DNA of 64,000 nt from Tubulanus polymorphus. Lineage: Eukaryota > Nemertea > Palaeonemertea > Tubulaniformes > Tubulanidae. Below the pieces are notes generated by a model. The model did no database searches. It worked only from the letters and a program-made list of their open reading frames with translations, and was not told where the DNA came from. The DNA is taken from the NCBI RefSeq assembly GCF_964204645.1, contig NC_134026.1, positions 10,179,450 through 10,243,449 on the forward strand. The letters run 5' to 3'. Both the position numbers and the translations under genes were made by a program. This document shows positions 52,352-62,515 of the stretch, one piece after another (the first letter of the stretch is position 1; the number at the start of each line of letters is the position of its first letter).

Positions 52352-53824
52352 CAATGTTCAAAACATATCTGAATTACTGCAAAACTTTCAGTAAGGGATC
52401 ATTCAATTAGTACGTACAAGAGGGATGGAGGGGAGTCAGTGAAAATGCATGCAATTGTGTATGGCAGAAGGTTGTTTAAACGTGCTTAGTACGTACACAC
52501 CATTTGATGTCTTTTTTGAAACAGCATTGAATAACAATACTGTTTGATAATGTGCTTTAACTCAATAAAAACACTTGTTCTATGGTTCATCATGATGGCC
52601 GCATCAGGCCAATTTAGAAAATTGCAATAAGAATTCTGATCCCATCCCATTCAACTCCTATTGCATATTTCACTTGTTTCAATAAATACAAAAGTAGTTA
52701 CCATTAATACGTACTAATTGAACAATCCCTAACAAGGAAGTCACGTCCAGTAAAAATATAGTTCACTGCAACACATACACAATGAAACAAAAAGAAATTC
52801 ATTCCATACAATTCTTGTTTTACTGCTGTTGAACTGTAGATTGATATTATCTCTTTTACATTTAGTCCTCGGTTAATTGGGTCCACTCAGTCGAGATCAA
52901 TATCTTAATACACCCAACTGTTACATAGGTAGGGGTATATTGGAATAGGGTGTCCTGTCTGTCCATGTAGAGAATTCTATCAGAATTCCTTGGTTTTTGT
53001 TAGATGTATTATTATAATATAATTTGAAAGTTCAAAAGGCGGCTTTGGCATGAACAATCCTGTCAAATCTAGCTGCAGTTGGAATGTTTATGGAGGCCTT
53101 GAACTGCCTTAGTCTGTATAAATTGGGACCACACAAATATTTGCTAAGAGTTAATTGAGAATCAGGGAAATTGGAAAACATTTGAAAAACAAAGTGTCTA
53201 CAGTGCCAGTACCGTTATTAAAATCCTTATCATCCACAGATTTGAGCAGTCTCCAACCAGTACATAGGCATATACTATACTATCCAGGGTTATATAACAC
53301 TAAATTGCACAATGAATGTCAACAATTTGTTTTTATTCCACATCTCTTACATTTTAACAAATATATTACATGTAGCACAACATTCACAACATTTTTCATT
53401 CAATTCATTAAGATATCCTCTGCATATCTTGGCCCTTAAAGAGAAACCCCTTGCAAAAATTATGGGGACACCAATTTGGTAATATGGTACATGTATTGAC
53501 AAATAAACTCCCTAAGAATCCAGAAGACTTCATGGGATATTTTGAGAACAGCTAATAAATATTATCCGACGGGTAATATTTCTTGGGTGGGATTGTATGT
53601 TACCAGTATCTTTCAAGACCAACAAAGTGTATCGTTCATTGGTCAATTCTTAGCGGCACTGCTATGCTAGATGTATTGAGAATCAACTTTCCGTACCTCA
53701 TTGGAAAACCATAGAGAATAATATTCAAATTTATTGCAAGATTTCCCTACCATACCAGAACATAAAATGCTGCTCATGAATCTTATCTACCGTATATTTG
53801 ATTAAACACGCTTGGAGCACTTCT
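52352..53824. other. Gene-free stretch
   Basis: AT-rich sequence. The longest frame (53155-53439) resembles nothing known to me. Confidence 0.4.
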
Positions 53825-54090
53825 CATTAAACACCGAGACTAATTCTGTAAGACTTCCAATGGCGAACACCGGCAGCTGTATGTAGACACAGCCATCGAG
53901 AGATTTCCGATTGATGCCACCATTCAACACTCAGAATTTGAAGGATTATAAGACTGAAGACTTGACAGAGCTGCATGTCTTCCACTGAACAGTTTACAGA
54001 TATATGTGCGGGCAGAGCGAGCCTTGAGAAGCAACAACATACATGTATTTGAATGGGCTGAGCTACGGGTAACCAGTGAAGCATCCAAAA
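53825..54090 (-). pseudogene. LINE C-terminal scrap
   Basis: The minus strand begins MLHWLPVAQPIQIHVCCCFS, the L-H-W-L-P-V block of CR1-type LINE polymerases, followed by AHISVNCSVE. The rest is degenerate. Confidence 0.65.
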
Positions 54091-54164
54091 ACTGCTTGGT
54101 CAACTCTGGTTGAAAATCCTAATATAACTTATCATAATTGTAGCTATATGTCAATACAATGTAA

Positions 54165-54494
54165 GCTACGTCTAGGCTAGCATTTTGAACCGGGTTTATT
54201 TGTCTTACCACTACGCTCAAAACACTGGTTCAATGCGGAGTTTTCCACAAAACCCGTGTTTAAGAAACCCTTCTTGAAAAAGAAGGGTTCACTGCATGAA
54301 CCCGCAACTCCGCATTTTTGCTAGTGTAGACAGTGAACCCGTGTCTAATGCAGAGTTCAGGCACCACAATTGACCTTGAACTTGCACTACAGATGTTGAT
54401 TCTTATTAATGAAACCGCGCTTAGTGTTGACGTTACTCACCGCGAACGCTGGTTTTTGTTGAAACCTGGGTAAAACGCGCTAGTGTAGACGTGG
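54165..54494. mobile_element. MITE, about 330 bp
   Basis: GCTACGTCTAGGCTAGC at the left is mirrored by GCTAGTGTAGACGTGG at the right, and inner segments (AACCGGGTTT and AAACCTGGGT) also pair. No coding capacity. Target duplication not clear. Confidence 0.6.
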
Positions 54495-54518
54495 TTATAT
54501 AGATACATAGATTTATTC

Positions 54519-56765
54519 TATAGTGGAACCTCGTCATAATGATCTGAGTCGCGAGGTCAATCGGAGCTTAACAGCCTTCTCGACGTTTTGTATATTTACA
54601 CATAATACTGGTAAACAATATGATATAATCACAGGCAAACATTTGAGGTACTGTCTGAAACGGGCCCCGGCCGCGGCCACACATTTGAAATACAGCCCCA
54701 GCCACGTAAGTCACATGGCCACAACCAGCGGTTGCGCCACTCTTCATTTTTTATTGAAATAGATAGTTTCTTACTATCCTATCGAAAATTCAAAAACATA
54801 ATTCCAACTTTGAATGATAAAAAAAGATTTCAATTGAACGCTTCGCTTAGTATTTCTATGAAAAGGGTGATGTGTCGGTATTCCGACACGCTTCACGGGT
54901 AATCGGTTTTCGCACCTTTTTCAGTGGGCGTTTACTGTACGTTTTGTGATTCAGTCTTACCTCTCTTGTCAAACTGCACGCACGCACGCTGTGAGCAGTA
55001 AATTATGCTGTACATAGAGTAAATAAAGTTCTGTTATTAAACACCAGCCTAACTCGTCTATATTCTGAGGACTAAGGAGACAGGTGACTTCAGTGGGAAG
55101 GCTGGACCCCGAGACCACCCCTAAATACGCAACTGGAAAAATATTTATGGATAGGTTTAGATGACCACCTAAATCGTATATCCTGTAGTAAACAAAAAAG
55201 AAATTACAAGGGCGGAAAAAAAATTATTCATTAATATGGGATCCTTTAAGGTAGGGCCGATCGCGACGATTAAATTCACCAGCAAATTCGCCGATGAATT
55301 TATACGCCTGATGCGACTGGTACTTAGTGGGAGGGAGTTAACGAATCACATGATATCAACAACGCATCCTATTGGTTGATAAAAATGGATCGCTCGGCGA
55401 AATTCATCGAGTGTGGGCAGACGAGCGAATTTGCGGGCGATCCGACCGAAAATATTAAACATGTTTGATACGAGCGAGTCGGCCGACGAAATCGTTGTCG
55501 CCGTGAATGGTCATACGAGCGAATTATTCGGGCGCTTTGTAAATTCGCTGCAAAAAAATATGCTTGTGTGCCCCTACCTTTAGATATAACAATGAACTTT
55601 AGATCCATGATAAGCAGATCGCATTCGCAAACATGGGCATGAAACTTGTATGGAATTCCATGCCACTTATTTCTTCTCTGATTATTCAACACATTGAAGT
55701 CATTTTATGAACACAGACATGCATGGATATCCCTTCGTTTTAAATGACATTCAGATGTAACAAAGTTTCTACGGTATATACGTATACAGTATTTTGGTTG
55801 TAACGTATAAATTATCTGGTCCCGACTGCTATGTTACATCTGAGGTAGACTGTACCAGCAAAATATATCCGACTTAGAAAAATTCAAACTTAAGAGTAGG
55901 CTGGATTTAGGGTCCGACTAAAGCAGGTTGGATTCTGGAAACTCCGACTTAGAGAAGGTCCAATATAGGGAATTCCATTTTCTAAGAAATTAAACCAACT
56001 TTGCATAATAGATGGCTCATAGCTCTCTAGATAGCTGTGGGCCTACCTACCTATCAGAGAAAAACTAACAAACCAGGCAACAACTTCTTGACACTATCGA
56101 ACCTTTGACAAATTTCAAACTTGTCCCCATAAGTCAAGAGTTATTTTTGTGGACTCAGGGAGACCATTTTGCAACTGGCTTTTTCCTTAATTGTCACACA
56201 ATTCATATATCATTTTGGTAGCTTTAACCTGATAATTGAGTTCAAAAACTAAAATGCAGTTACAAATCTTGCTTCTTTTCATCTGCTAGTTTTAAATTGT
56301 TTTATGTCATTCTCTCTCATGATCTGTTGAAATTATGAAACTATGTTTGTTTAGTTTAAAATTCCTATAATCAATCATTTGAAGACATCATTCAAGAACT
56401 CTCGCTCTAAAAAAAGACAGCTCCATTAAAAATTGACAATGACCAAAATTGAGTCCATTTTAATACATTTTTTTCTTTTATAACAATATATCAACAAAGT
56501 AGCCAACTAAAGGATGCAATTTCCTTCATTTTAGACATTTGGGAATAGAATAGACTTAGGCGAGTATCCAATTAATAAAATCAGGCTTAGAGAGATTTTT
56601 TAGGAAAATGAGAAAATAGTAGTAAAATTCAGGACCATAAATTTCTTCTGACCAGTCCAATTTTCCGACTTACCAAGATCCAACTAACACAAGTTTTACT
56701 GTAATGAACTATTGGTAACCAATATAACAACTAGATCAAGTTCGTTATAATGAGGTTCTACAGAC
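54519..56765. mobile_element. Possible pogo/Tigger-type element with nested insertions
   Basis: TAGTGGAACCTCGTCATAAT at 54521 has an inverted counterpart ending near 56762 (TTCGTTATAATGAGGTTCTA then CAG). The interior holds a Harbinger-type MITE (55246-55582) and possibly another TIR element between about 55845 and 56703. No transposase was recognised. The pairing could be chance between two elements of one family. Confidence 0.35.
55246..55582. mobile_element. MITE with TTA duplication (PIF/Harbinger-like)
   Basis: AGGTAGGG at 55249 is mirrored by CCCCTACCT ending at 55579, with TTA on each side (55246-55248 and 55580-55582). The interior has several inverted GCGA/TCGC-rich segments. A 3-bp TTA target is typical of PIF/Harbinger. 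Confidence 0.65.
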
Positions 56766-56866
56766 TAGTACCTCAAAAGTAAGCGCATACCAGAAATACT
56801 GGTAGAAACGGATATCTGTTTGTGATCGTGCAGAAAATCAGGAATCATTACCAGAGAAGATCATAA

Positions 56867-57558
56867 TGTGACCGAGTCAATAAAGATAAGACAGTTCCCA
56901 GGGTTTATTTCGCTCTGTTTCTACTTTTGAGTTTGCCCCAGTAAACTCGGAGCATCTACTGATGTAGTCACGTGTATGATTTAGTGGAAGGAAGCCCGTA
57001 TTTTTATACAATAGTTATATCCCCCTCTAGCCGGAATTAAGCTTATTTCCCGTGCTTCTGAAACTTTCCACGTCATCACGTCGTGTCATTTCATGGCAGA
57101 CGTGTGGGACTGTGTTCCCCTCCCTAATTTCGTTTCTGGGACTATTTCCTCTCCTTCTGGTGAGTAAAATTGTAGTTTACTATTTAATATTGTATCCGTT
57201 TAGATTCTAGGGGTAATGGGTAATTTGATTTACTTTAGCCCCTGGTCTCCCCTTCCACTGGTCATACCGTGACATTAATTTAAATCTATTTTTATTTCAG
57301 GGTTTTTGTTCCTGTGATTTTACCTAACCTACGTTTTATCACCTACGTTTTATCACCTACGTTTTATCAAGGGGATAAGCGAGTTTTTAAAAGTAGCTCA
57401 TCGGCGTATACGCAAATTATATCTTTTTGCGACACGGAATTCTTTTTGTATACTAGAGGAGAAATAAACAGGAGATGGTGATACTGGATATTTATAGCGT
57501 TTTTCTTAGTCAGTTGGGCATCCAGCGATTCGAACCGACCACTCTGGTCTCGGTCACA
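56867..57558 (+). repeat. 5' LTR
   Basis: Starts TGTGACCGAG and ends CTCGGTCACA, an inverted 10-mer typical of LTR termini (TG...CA). It is 692 bp long and strongly similar to 61722-62382, differing by small indels, e.g. a repeated CACCTACGTTTTAT near 57340. Confidence 0.9.
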
Positions 57559-57560
57559 AT

Positions 57561-57578
57561 TGGCGTTGTCGACAGGAT
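57561..57578 (+). promoter_or_regulatory. Primer-binding site
   Basis: TGGCGTTGTCGACAGGAT begins two bases after the 5' LTR. TGG complements the CCA end of a tRNA, and the rest predicts a tRNA 3' end ATCCTGTCGACAACG, plausibly tRNA-Ser, but the identity is inferred. Confidence 0.65.
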
Positions 57579-58904
57579 GCTCAATTTCAGACATTTATCC
57601 TTGTAATCCGAACACCGTTGCAATTACGTTTATTACCCTGCGATTAAGTCATATGGAGATTTCAACTTCAAGCGTTTGGATTAAGCTAAAAGATTCGGAC
57701 TTATCAACGGATTCAAATTATTCGATTGACACCTGCTGCGTTAACTTGGACAAAAATCGAAAAAACAAGTGACGCGAGAATTTATATTCGGGTATCGGGT
57801 ACTAGTCAGCTAAACAGCGTCAATTATTTATTATTTCGCGCGATCCCAAGGAGTATTCGAGAAAGTTTTGAGTCATCAAATTCGGTGGACTACAGAAAAT
57901 CAACAGAAAAGTTTGGACCGAAGAATTAGACCTGTGTTAAGTAACTAGATGCTGTGTGAAGATCATGTTTCAATAACTTTAAAAAAAAAACTATCTGTGT
58001 TATCTTAAAAAAAGAAAAAATTTTATAATATAGCCTGCCCAAACCAGGTTAGGTCAAGTAGGATAAGGCATTCAAGAGCTACGGTAGTATCAGTACAACT
58101 TTGCATGGGTAATCGGGTCAATGTGAACATTTTTATTTCAGCACTGTAGGTTAACGATTAAACCAAGTCGGAGAGGGCCTACAGGAGGTCAGCTTACTAA
58201 TAAAACTGTCTGAACTACATTGAGCGCTGCATAGGGCATATGTTTTCAGTTTGGTTCTGTAGATCTGGAACCGTTAAGTTTTAAATGTCTTTGAAAAAAG
58301 ATTTAAGAAAAAAATCTTTTAGGATAAAGGGTCAGGCACAACGCTCTCTTGAAGACACCGGGGAGTGTGGCACCCTTTATTATAGGTGTCTATTTTGTAG
58401 TGAAATTAGCACTCGGTGTGGAAGTAAGGGCAGCTCCCTTTCTTTTCATTACAGCTGACGAACTTAACTTGACCCGGAGGGAGCAAGTGTAAGGGTAATT
58501 TCTGTCCTGCCTCTATAAATCATTTTTTCGAAAGAAAAAAGTTGTAGCACTCTCATCCCAGTCATTACTCTGCGTAGCTACTGGCAATATTAATTCCTGC
58601 GTACTACGTTAGTTAATTAATTAATTAAGTGCTAGGTGATCGAGGAGGGCTAGCCCGGAAGAAAATTTTAAATAGTAACAGTAATAGTAACTACTTAGTT
58701 ATTGATTATCTGGTAAATATCTAACCACTTGATCGTGCTTTGTGAAGTTTTGCTACCTAGTAATAATTTTTTTCTTAGGTCCTATATTTGATCTGGGACT
58801 GTTTTCGTGGGTGTGTCTCATCACTTTATCCATTTAATCTGATTTTGCATGTGGTATTTTCCCTGTTTCGGCCTACCCATTTCACTGCTCATACGCAGTT
58901 AACC
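57579..58904 (+). other. Gypsy leader between PBS and gag
   Basis: Non-coding leader of about 1.3 kb; no gene recognised. Short frames at 57560-57929 have no known motifs. Confidence 0.5.
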
Positions 58905-59624
58905 ATGTCAACCGTAGATGAACTAAAAGGGCTGCTGGAAAAGTTGCAGCAGGAACATGCTAAAACTCTCAAGGAACTTGAAACCTCAAAGGAAACAAAT
59001 AATACAGTAGTGGTGCCACCAAGGGAGAAACTCGGAAAGTATGCCGGTCTCACTCAAGAAACAGAGACCTGGATTGAGAAAGCGCGAGGCATCCTGAAAA
59101 CAAGGAAAATAAAGAAACACGACGAAGTTGATTTCCTGCGAACCTACCTCGATGGAGCCGCTAGGGAAGAACTCCGGTTTCGGACTGGCATTAAAACCGC
59201 AGAAGATGTTTTCAAAGCTTTCCAAGATGTTTTTGGCGATCAGCTCAGCATAACTGTTTTAAAACGTAATTTTTTCGATAGGAGGCAGAAGGAATCAGAG
59301 AGCATACGCACTTACGCACATGCCCTCATGGAGCTAGTTAGCAAAATTTATTCGCGAGACCAAACAACCAATCAAGATGAAATGTTGAAGCATCAGTTTG
59401 CAGAGAATATGGTGGATGCAAACCTACGCTGTGAATTAAAGAAAATTCTAAGGCTCAACCCTGCAACCAAATCTATTGACCTAAGGGAAGAGGCGTTCAA
59501 TTTAGTAGAGACTGACGACCGAACCAAGAAAACTGCTGGTGTGCACCAGATGGAGACTGAAGAGCTTTGGGCCGCAGCCATTTCTGCCAACAAACCAGTG
59601 AACCCTACACTGACAGCAAGTTAG
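58905..59624 (+). CDS. Gypsy gag (capsid part)
   Basis: ATG 58905 (context AACCATGTC) is chosen over the open frame from 58788, whose extra residues are hydrophobic and leader-derived. The product is 239 residues. It starts with a Leu/Lys/Glu-rich coiled-coil-like stretch (VDELKGLLEKLQQEHAKTLK). The capsid-like helical part (FLRTYLDGAAREELRF, VFKAFQDVFGD, ESIRTYAHALMELVS) matches retrotransposon gag layout. It ends at 59624, where the -1 frame takes over. The frame is open and looks intact. Confidence 0.85.
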   Translation: MSTVDELKGLLEKLQQEHAKTLKELETSKETNNTVVVPPREKLGKYAGLTQETETWIEKARGILKTRKIKKHDEVDFLRTYLDGAAREELRFRTGIKTAEDVFKAFQDVFGDQLSITVLKRNFFDRRQKESESIRTYAHALMELVSKIYSRDQTTNQDEMLKHQFAENMVDANLRCELKKILRLNPATKSIDLREEAFNLVETDDRTKKTAGVHQMETEELWAAAISANKPVNPTLTAS

Positions 59625-60748
59625 ATGCACTGGCAGCAAACCTGAATGCCCAACAGAAAGCATTAGAAGATTTAACTGCAGCCATGAAGTCTCTGATACA
59701 GCAACCAAACCCATTTCAGCGCAATCGGAACACATTGGAATGCTTTCATTGTCGCCAGAAAGGGCATATAAAGCGAAACTGCCCCCAACTGGGAAACGCA
59801 TACCCTCTGCCGCCCTCGGGGAAATCAACGGTAGAGGGTAATTCTCCCGAGGTGTCCAAAGATAAAGAAGAACGTTCAGGCATTTTGTCGCGTATGACGG
59901 GGCAGCGTCCTACCATGCCAGTTGAAATTGAAGGCGAGTGGTTCAGCTGCTTGGTGGACACTGGTTCCATGGCGTCAACTATCACCGAGTCTCAGTTTAA
60001 GAAGATTTGGCCACGCGGAATCCCTCTTACCGACAGAGCAAATCTCGTCAAGTTGAGAGCCGCTAATGGCCTGGAGATACCCTATGTAGGATATTTGGAG
60101 ACAGATGTGGTAGTACGCGACACACTGTTAAAAAACAAAGGATTTCTTGTAGTCAGGGATCCAACCTCGGTACAGGGCAAGAAAGATAAACAGGAAGTAC
60201 CTGGTATCCTTGGTATGAACACCCTTCGGGACTGGAAAGGGTTATATGCGACCGGTAGTTTGTTAGAACCAGGTAGACCATTGTTTCCACGGGTCGCTCG
60301 AGAGTCAAGAACTTGGATACCAGCGGGATCTACATGTTCCATCACAGTGGTTGGCCATCAGCCAAGGGGGACACGCAGATGCGATGTTCTATTCGAGCCC
60401 AGTAACGTTGATATTTCGAATTACCTCCTGAGAGGAATCATACCGAGTCGGTGCTTTACTGCTACGGAAGATGGAAAGGCTAGAGTTTGGGTAAACAACA
60501 TCAGTACTGAGGGAATTAGTTTGGACACCGGTATGAGAATGGGTATTGTGACGAGAGCAGAACCAGTCTTCCACAGTGTTATCTGTGAAGCAGTGTCGGC
60601 CGATCAAGGAGTATTCAAACCAGCTGATGACTATCAACCTCAAAAAAAGGGCATACCCGCTAACTCTGAACAGCCAATTGAGCTAGATCTGGGTGACTTC
60701 AATGGTACGGACGAACAACGCTTACTGTTAGTAGAATTATTACGGTAA
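59567..60748 (+). CDS. Gypsy zinc knuckle and aspartic protease
   Basis: This frame is -1 relative to gag and overlaps its last 58 bases, so expression would need a -1 shift or reflects a one-base deletion. Counting from 59567, a CCHC knuckle (CFHCRQKGHIKRNC, residues 59-72) binds nucleic acid. The retroviral-type protease has its catalytic LVDTGS at 129-134, followed by FLVVRDP and GILGMN (the C-terminal protease block). It stops at 60748 before the RT. No canonical slippery heptamer was identified. Confidence 0.85.
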   Translation: MGRSHFCQQTSEPYTDSKLDALAANLNAQQKALEDLTAAMKSLIQQPNPFQRNRNTLECFHCRQKGHIKRNCPQLGNAYPLPPSGKSTVEGNSPEVSKDKEERSGILSRMTGQRPTMPVEIEGEWFSCLVDTGSMASTITESQFKKIWPRGIPLTDRANLVKLRAANGLEIPYVGYLETDVVVRDTLLKNKGFLVVRDPTSVQGKKDKQEVPGILGMNTLRDWKGLYATGSLLEPGRPLFPRVARESRTWIPAGSTCSITVVGHQPRGTRRCDVLFEPSNVDISNYLLRGIIPSRCFTATEDGKARVWVNNISTEGISLDTGMRMGIVTRAEPVFHSVICEAVSADQGVFKPADDYQPQKKGIPANSEQPIELDLGDFNGTDEQRLLLVELLR

Positions 60749-61473
60749 CACCGTGATGTCTTTGCCAAGGACGACCTAGATTTGGGAAGTACTCATGTGG
60801 TCAAACACCACGTAAAACTGACTATATATCGGTAACACAGAGATTTCGCAGAATAAACCCAAATCAATTCAGGGAAGCAAGAGAGCATATCTACCTGCTA
60901 CTGGAGCGCAAAATTTTGAGGCCCAGCGATAGTCCCTATGCATCTCCGATTGTTCTTGTAAAGGAAGAAAGATGGTTCCCTCTGCTTATGCTGCGATTAT
61001 AGAGCTCTAAATGCCAAAACACACCGAGACCATTTTCCCCTTACCCGCATTGAAGAGACTTTGGATTCAATGTATGGCGCCAAATATTTCAGTACTTTGG
61101 ACTTAGCCGCCGGATATCTGCAAGTTGAGGTAGCAGAAGAGGACAAACATCTCACAGCGTAACAACACCATTTGGTTTGTTCGAATATAACCGTATGCCT
61201 TTTGGGATGACCAACAGCCCAGCAACCTTTCAGCGTCTGTTGACACGCATATTTTGTGAAGACATTAACGAAGCGCTGCTCATTTTCTTGGATGACATAA
61301 TAATTTTCACCAAAACTTTCGAAGATCAGATAGCCAGCCTAGACAAAGTTTTTACCAAACTACGCAACAGTGGACTCAAATTGAAGATCTCTAAATACCT
61401 TGGTTACTTGTGGTCCACTAGGGGGGATCATAGGGGAATTAGATCTCGGGAGGTAGAAGCCAATTTGGGTTGA
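60749..61473 (+). pseudogene. Gypsy reverse transcriptase, broken and truncated
   Basis: Blocks through several frames: PSDSPYASPIVLVKE (60920), a degenerate FSTLDLAAGY-type region (60960-61110), then FGLFEYNRMPFGMTNSPATF (about 61170) and LLIFLDDIIIFTK (about 61280; FLDD is the YxDD-equivalent catalytic box), then KVFTKLRNSGLKLKISK. A deletion follows: the text jumps to YLGYLW and the frame ends. RNase H, integrase and about 2 kb are missing. Confidence 0.85.
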
Positions 61474-61708
61474 TTTTGTTTTATGAATCTCATTCAATAA
61501 ACTTCATGTTGTACCGAAGTTTTTTTTATGTTTTTGTCCTTTAGCCAATATGGTCACGTAGAGTCATGATGGTGGTGGTGTGCTACTATTAAGAAAAAAA
61601 CTTCCAGTATCCATTCTTTTTTTTTTCACTTTGATTTTGTTTGGGGAATTTGACTAGTCGGTCAATTAGGGTCATTGATATGCCGGTGATAGCCGGCACG
61701 GCTATTTC

Positions 61709-61721
61709 AAAGTGGGGCATG
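61709..61721 (+). promoter_or_regulatory. Polypurine tract
   Basis: AAAGTGGGGCATG immediately precedes the 3' LTR; its purine-rich core AAAGTGGGG is the expected plus-strand priming site. Confidence 0.6.
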
Positions 61722-62382
61722 TGTGACCAAGTCAATAAAGATAAGACAGTTCCCAGGGTTTATTTCGCTCTGTTTCTACTTTTGTAGTTTGAGTTTGGCC
61801 CACTAAACTCGGAGCATCTCCTGACGTAGTCACGTTATGATTTAGTGGAAGGAAGCCCGTATTTTTTACAATAATTATATCCCCCTCTAAGCGGAATTAA
61901 GTTTATTTCCCGTGCTTCTGAAACTTTCCACGTCATCACGTTGTGTCATTTCGTAGGGAGCAGACGTGTGGGACTGTGTTCCCACCCTTATTTCGTTTCT
62001 GGGACTATTTCCTCTCCTTCTGGTGAGTAAAATTGTAGTTTACTATTTAATATAGTATCCGTTTAGATTCTAGGGGTAATTTGATTTATTTTAGCCCCTG
62101 GTCTCCCCTTCCACTGGTCATACCGTGACATTAATTTAAATTTATTTTTATTTCAGGGTTTTGTTCCTGTGCTCATTTTTCATTAAACCTTCGTTTTATC
62201 GAGGGGATAACCGAGTGTTTAATAGTAGCTCATCGGCGTATACGCAAATTATATATTTTTCTGGGGAACAGAATTCTTTTTGTATACCAGCGGAGAAAAA
62301 AACAGGAGATTGTGATACTGGGTACTTATAGCGTTTTTCTTAGTCACATCGATTTGAACCGAACACTCTGGTCTCCGTCACA
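61722..62382 (+). repeat. 3' LTR
   Basis: Starts TGTGACCAAG, ends TCCGTCACA, 661 bp. Substitutions and small deletions against the 5' LTR (e.g. a shortened GGTAATGGGTAAT region) show the element is not recent. Confidence 0.9.
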
Positions 62383-62515
62383 TTAAACATCAGGACAAAC
62401 TGATAGAAGATATAAACATCAGAAAAAACTGATAGAAGAAGATATAAACATCAGAACAAACTGATAGAAGATATAAAAATCAGCAGAAACTGATAGCAGA
62501 AGATATCACTGATAT
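62383..62515 (+). repeat. Short tandem repeat of about 30 bp
   Basis: Four units built on ATAAACATCAG and AAACTGATAGAAGA follow the 3' LTR directly. Confidence 0.75.

Larger units (their letters stand above)
56867..62382 (+). mobile_element. Gypsy-type LTR retrotransposon, internally deleted
   Basis: Two direct LTRs (56867-57558 and 61722-62382) bound a primer-binding site, gag, protease and a broken RT. RNase H and integrase are absent, so this copy is non-autonomous. Gene order gag-zinc knuckle-protease-RT fits Gypsy. The flanks (CATAA left, TTAAA right) do not match, so no target duplication is visible. Confidence 0.9.

Noticed and set aside
55845-56703. A further TIR element with ACTGTACCAG and an inverse near 56.70 kb
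   Set aside because: The two ends match only loosely and no target duplication is visible.
57490-57580. tRNA gene suggested by GGTTCGAATC on the minus strand
   Set aside because: The segment is the end of the 5' LTR plus the primer-binding site; the arms do not fold into a full tRNA, and the 3' LTR carries a diverged version.
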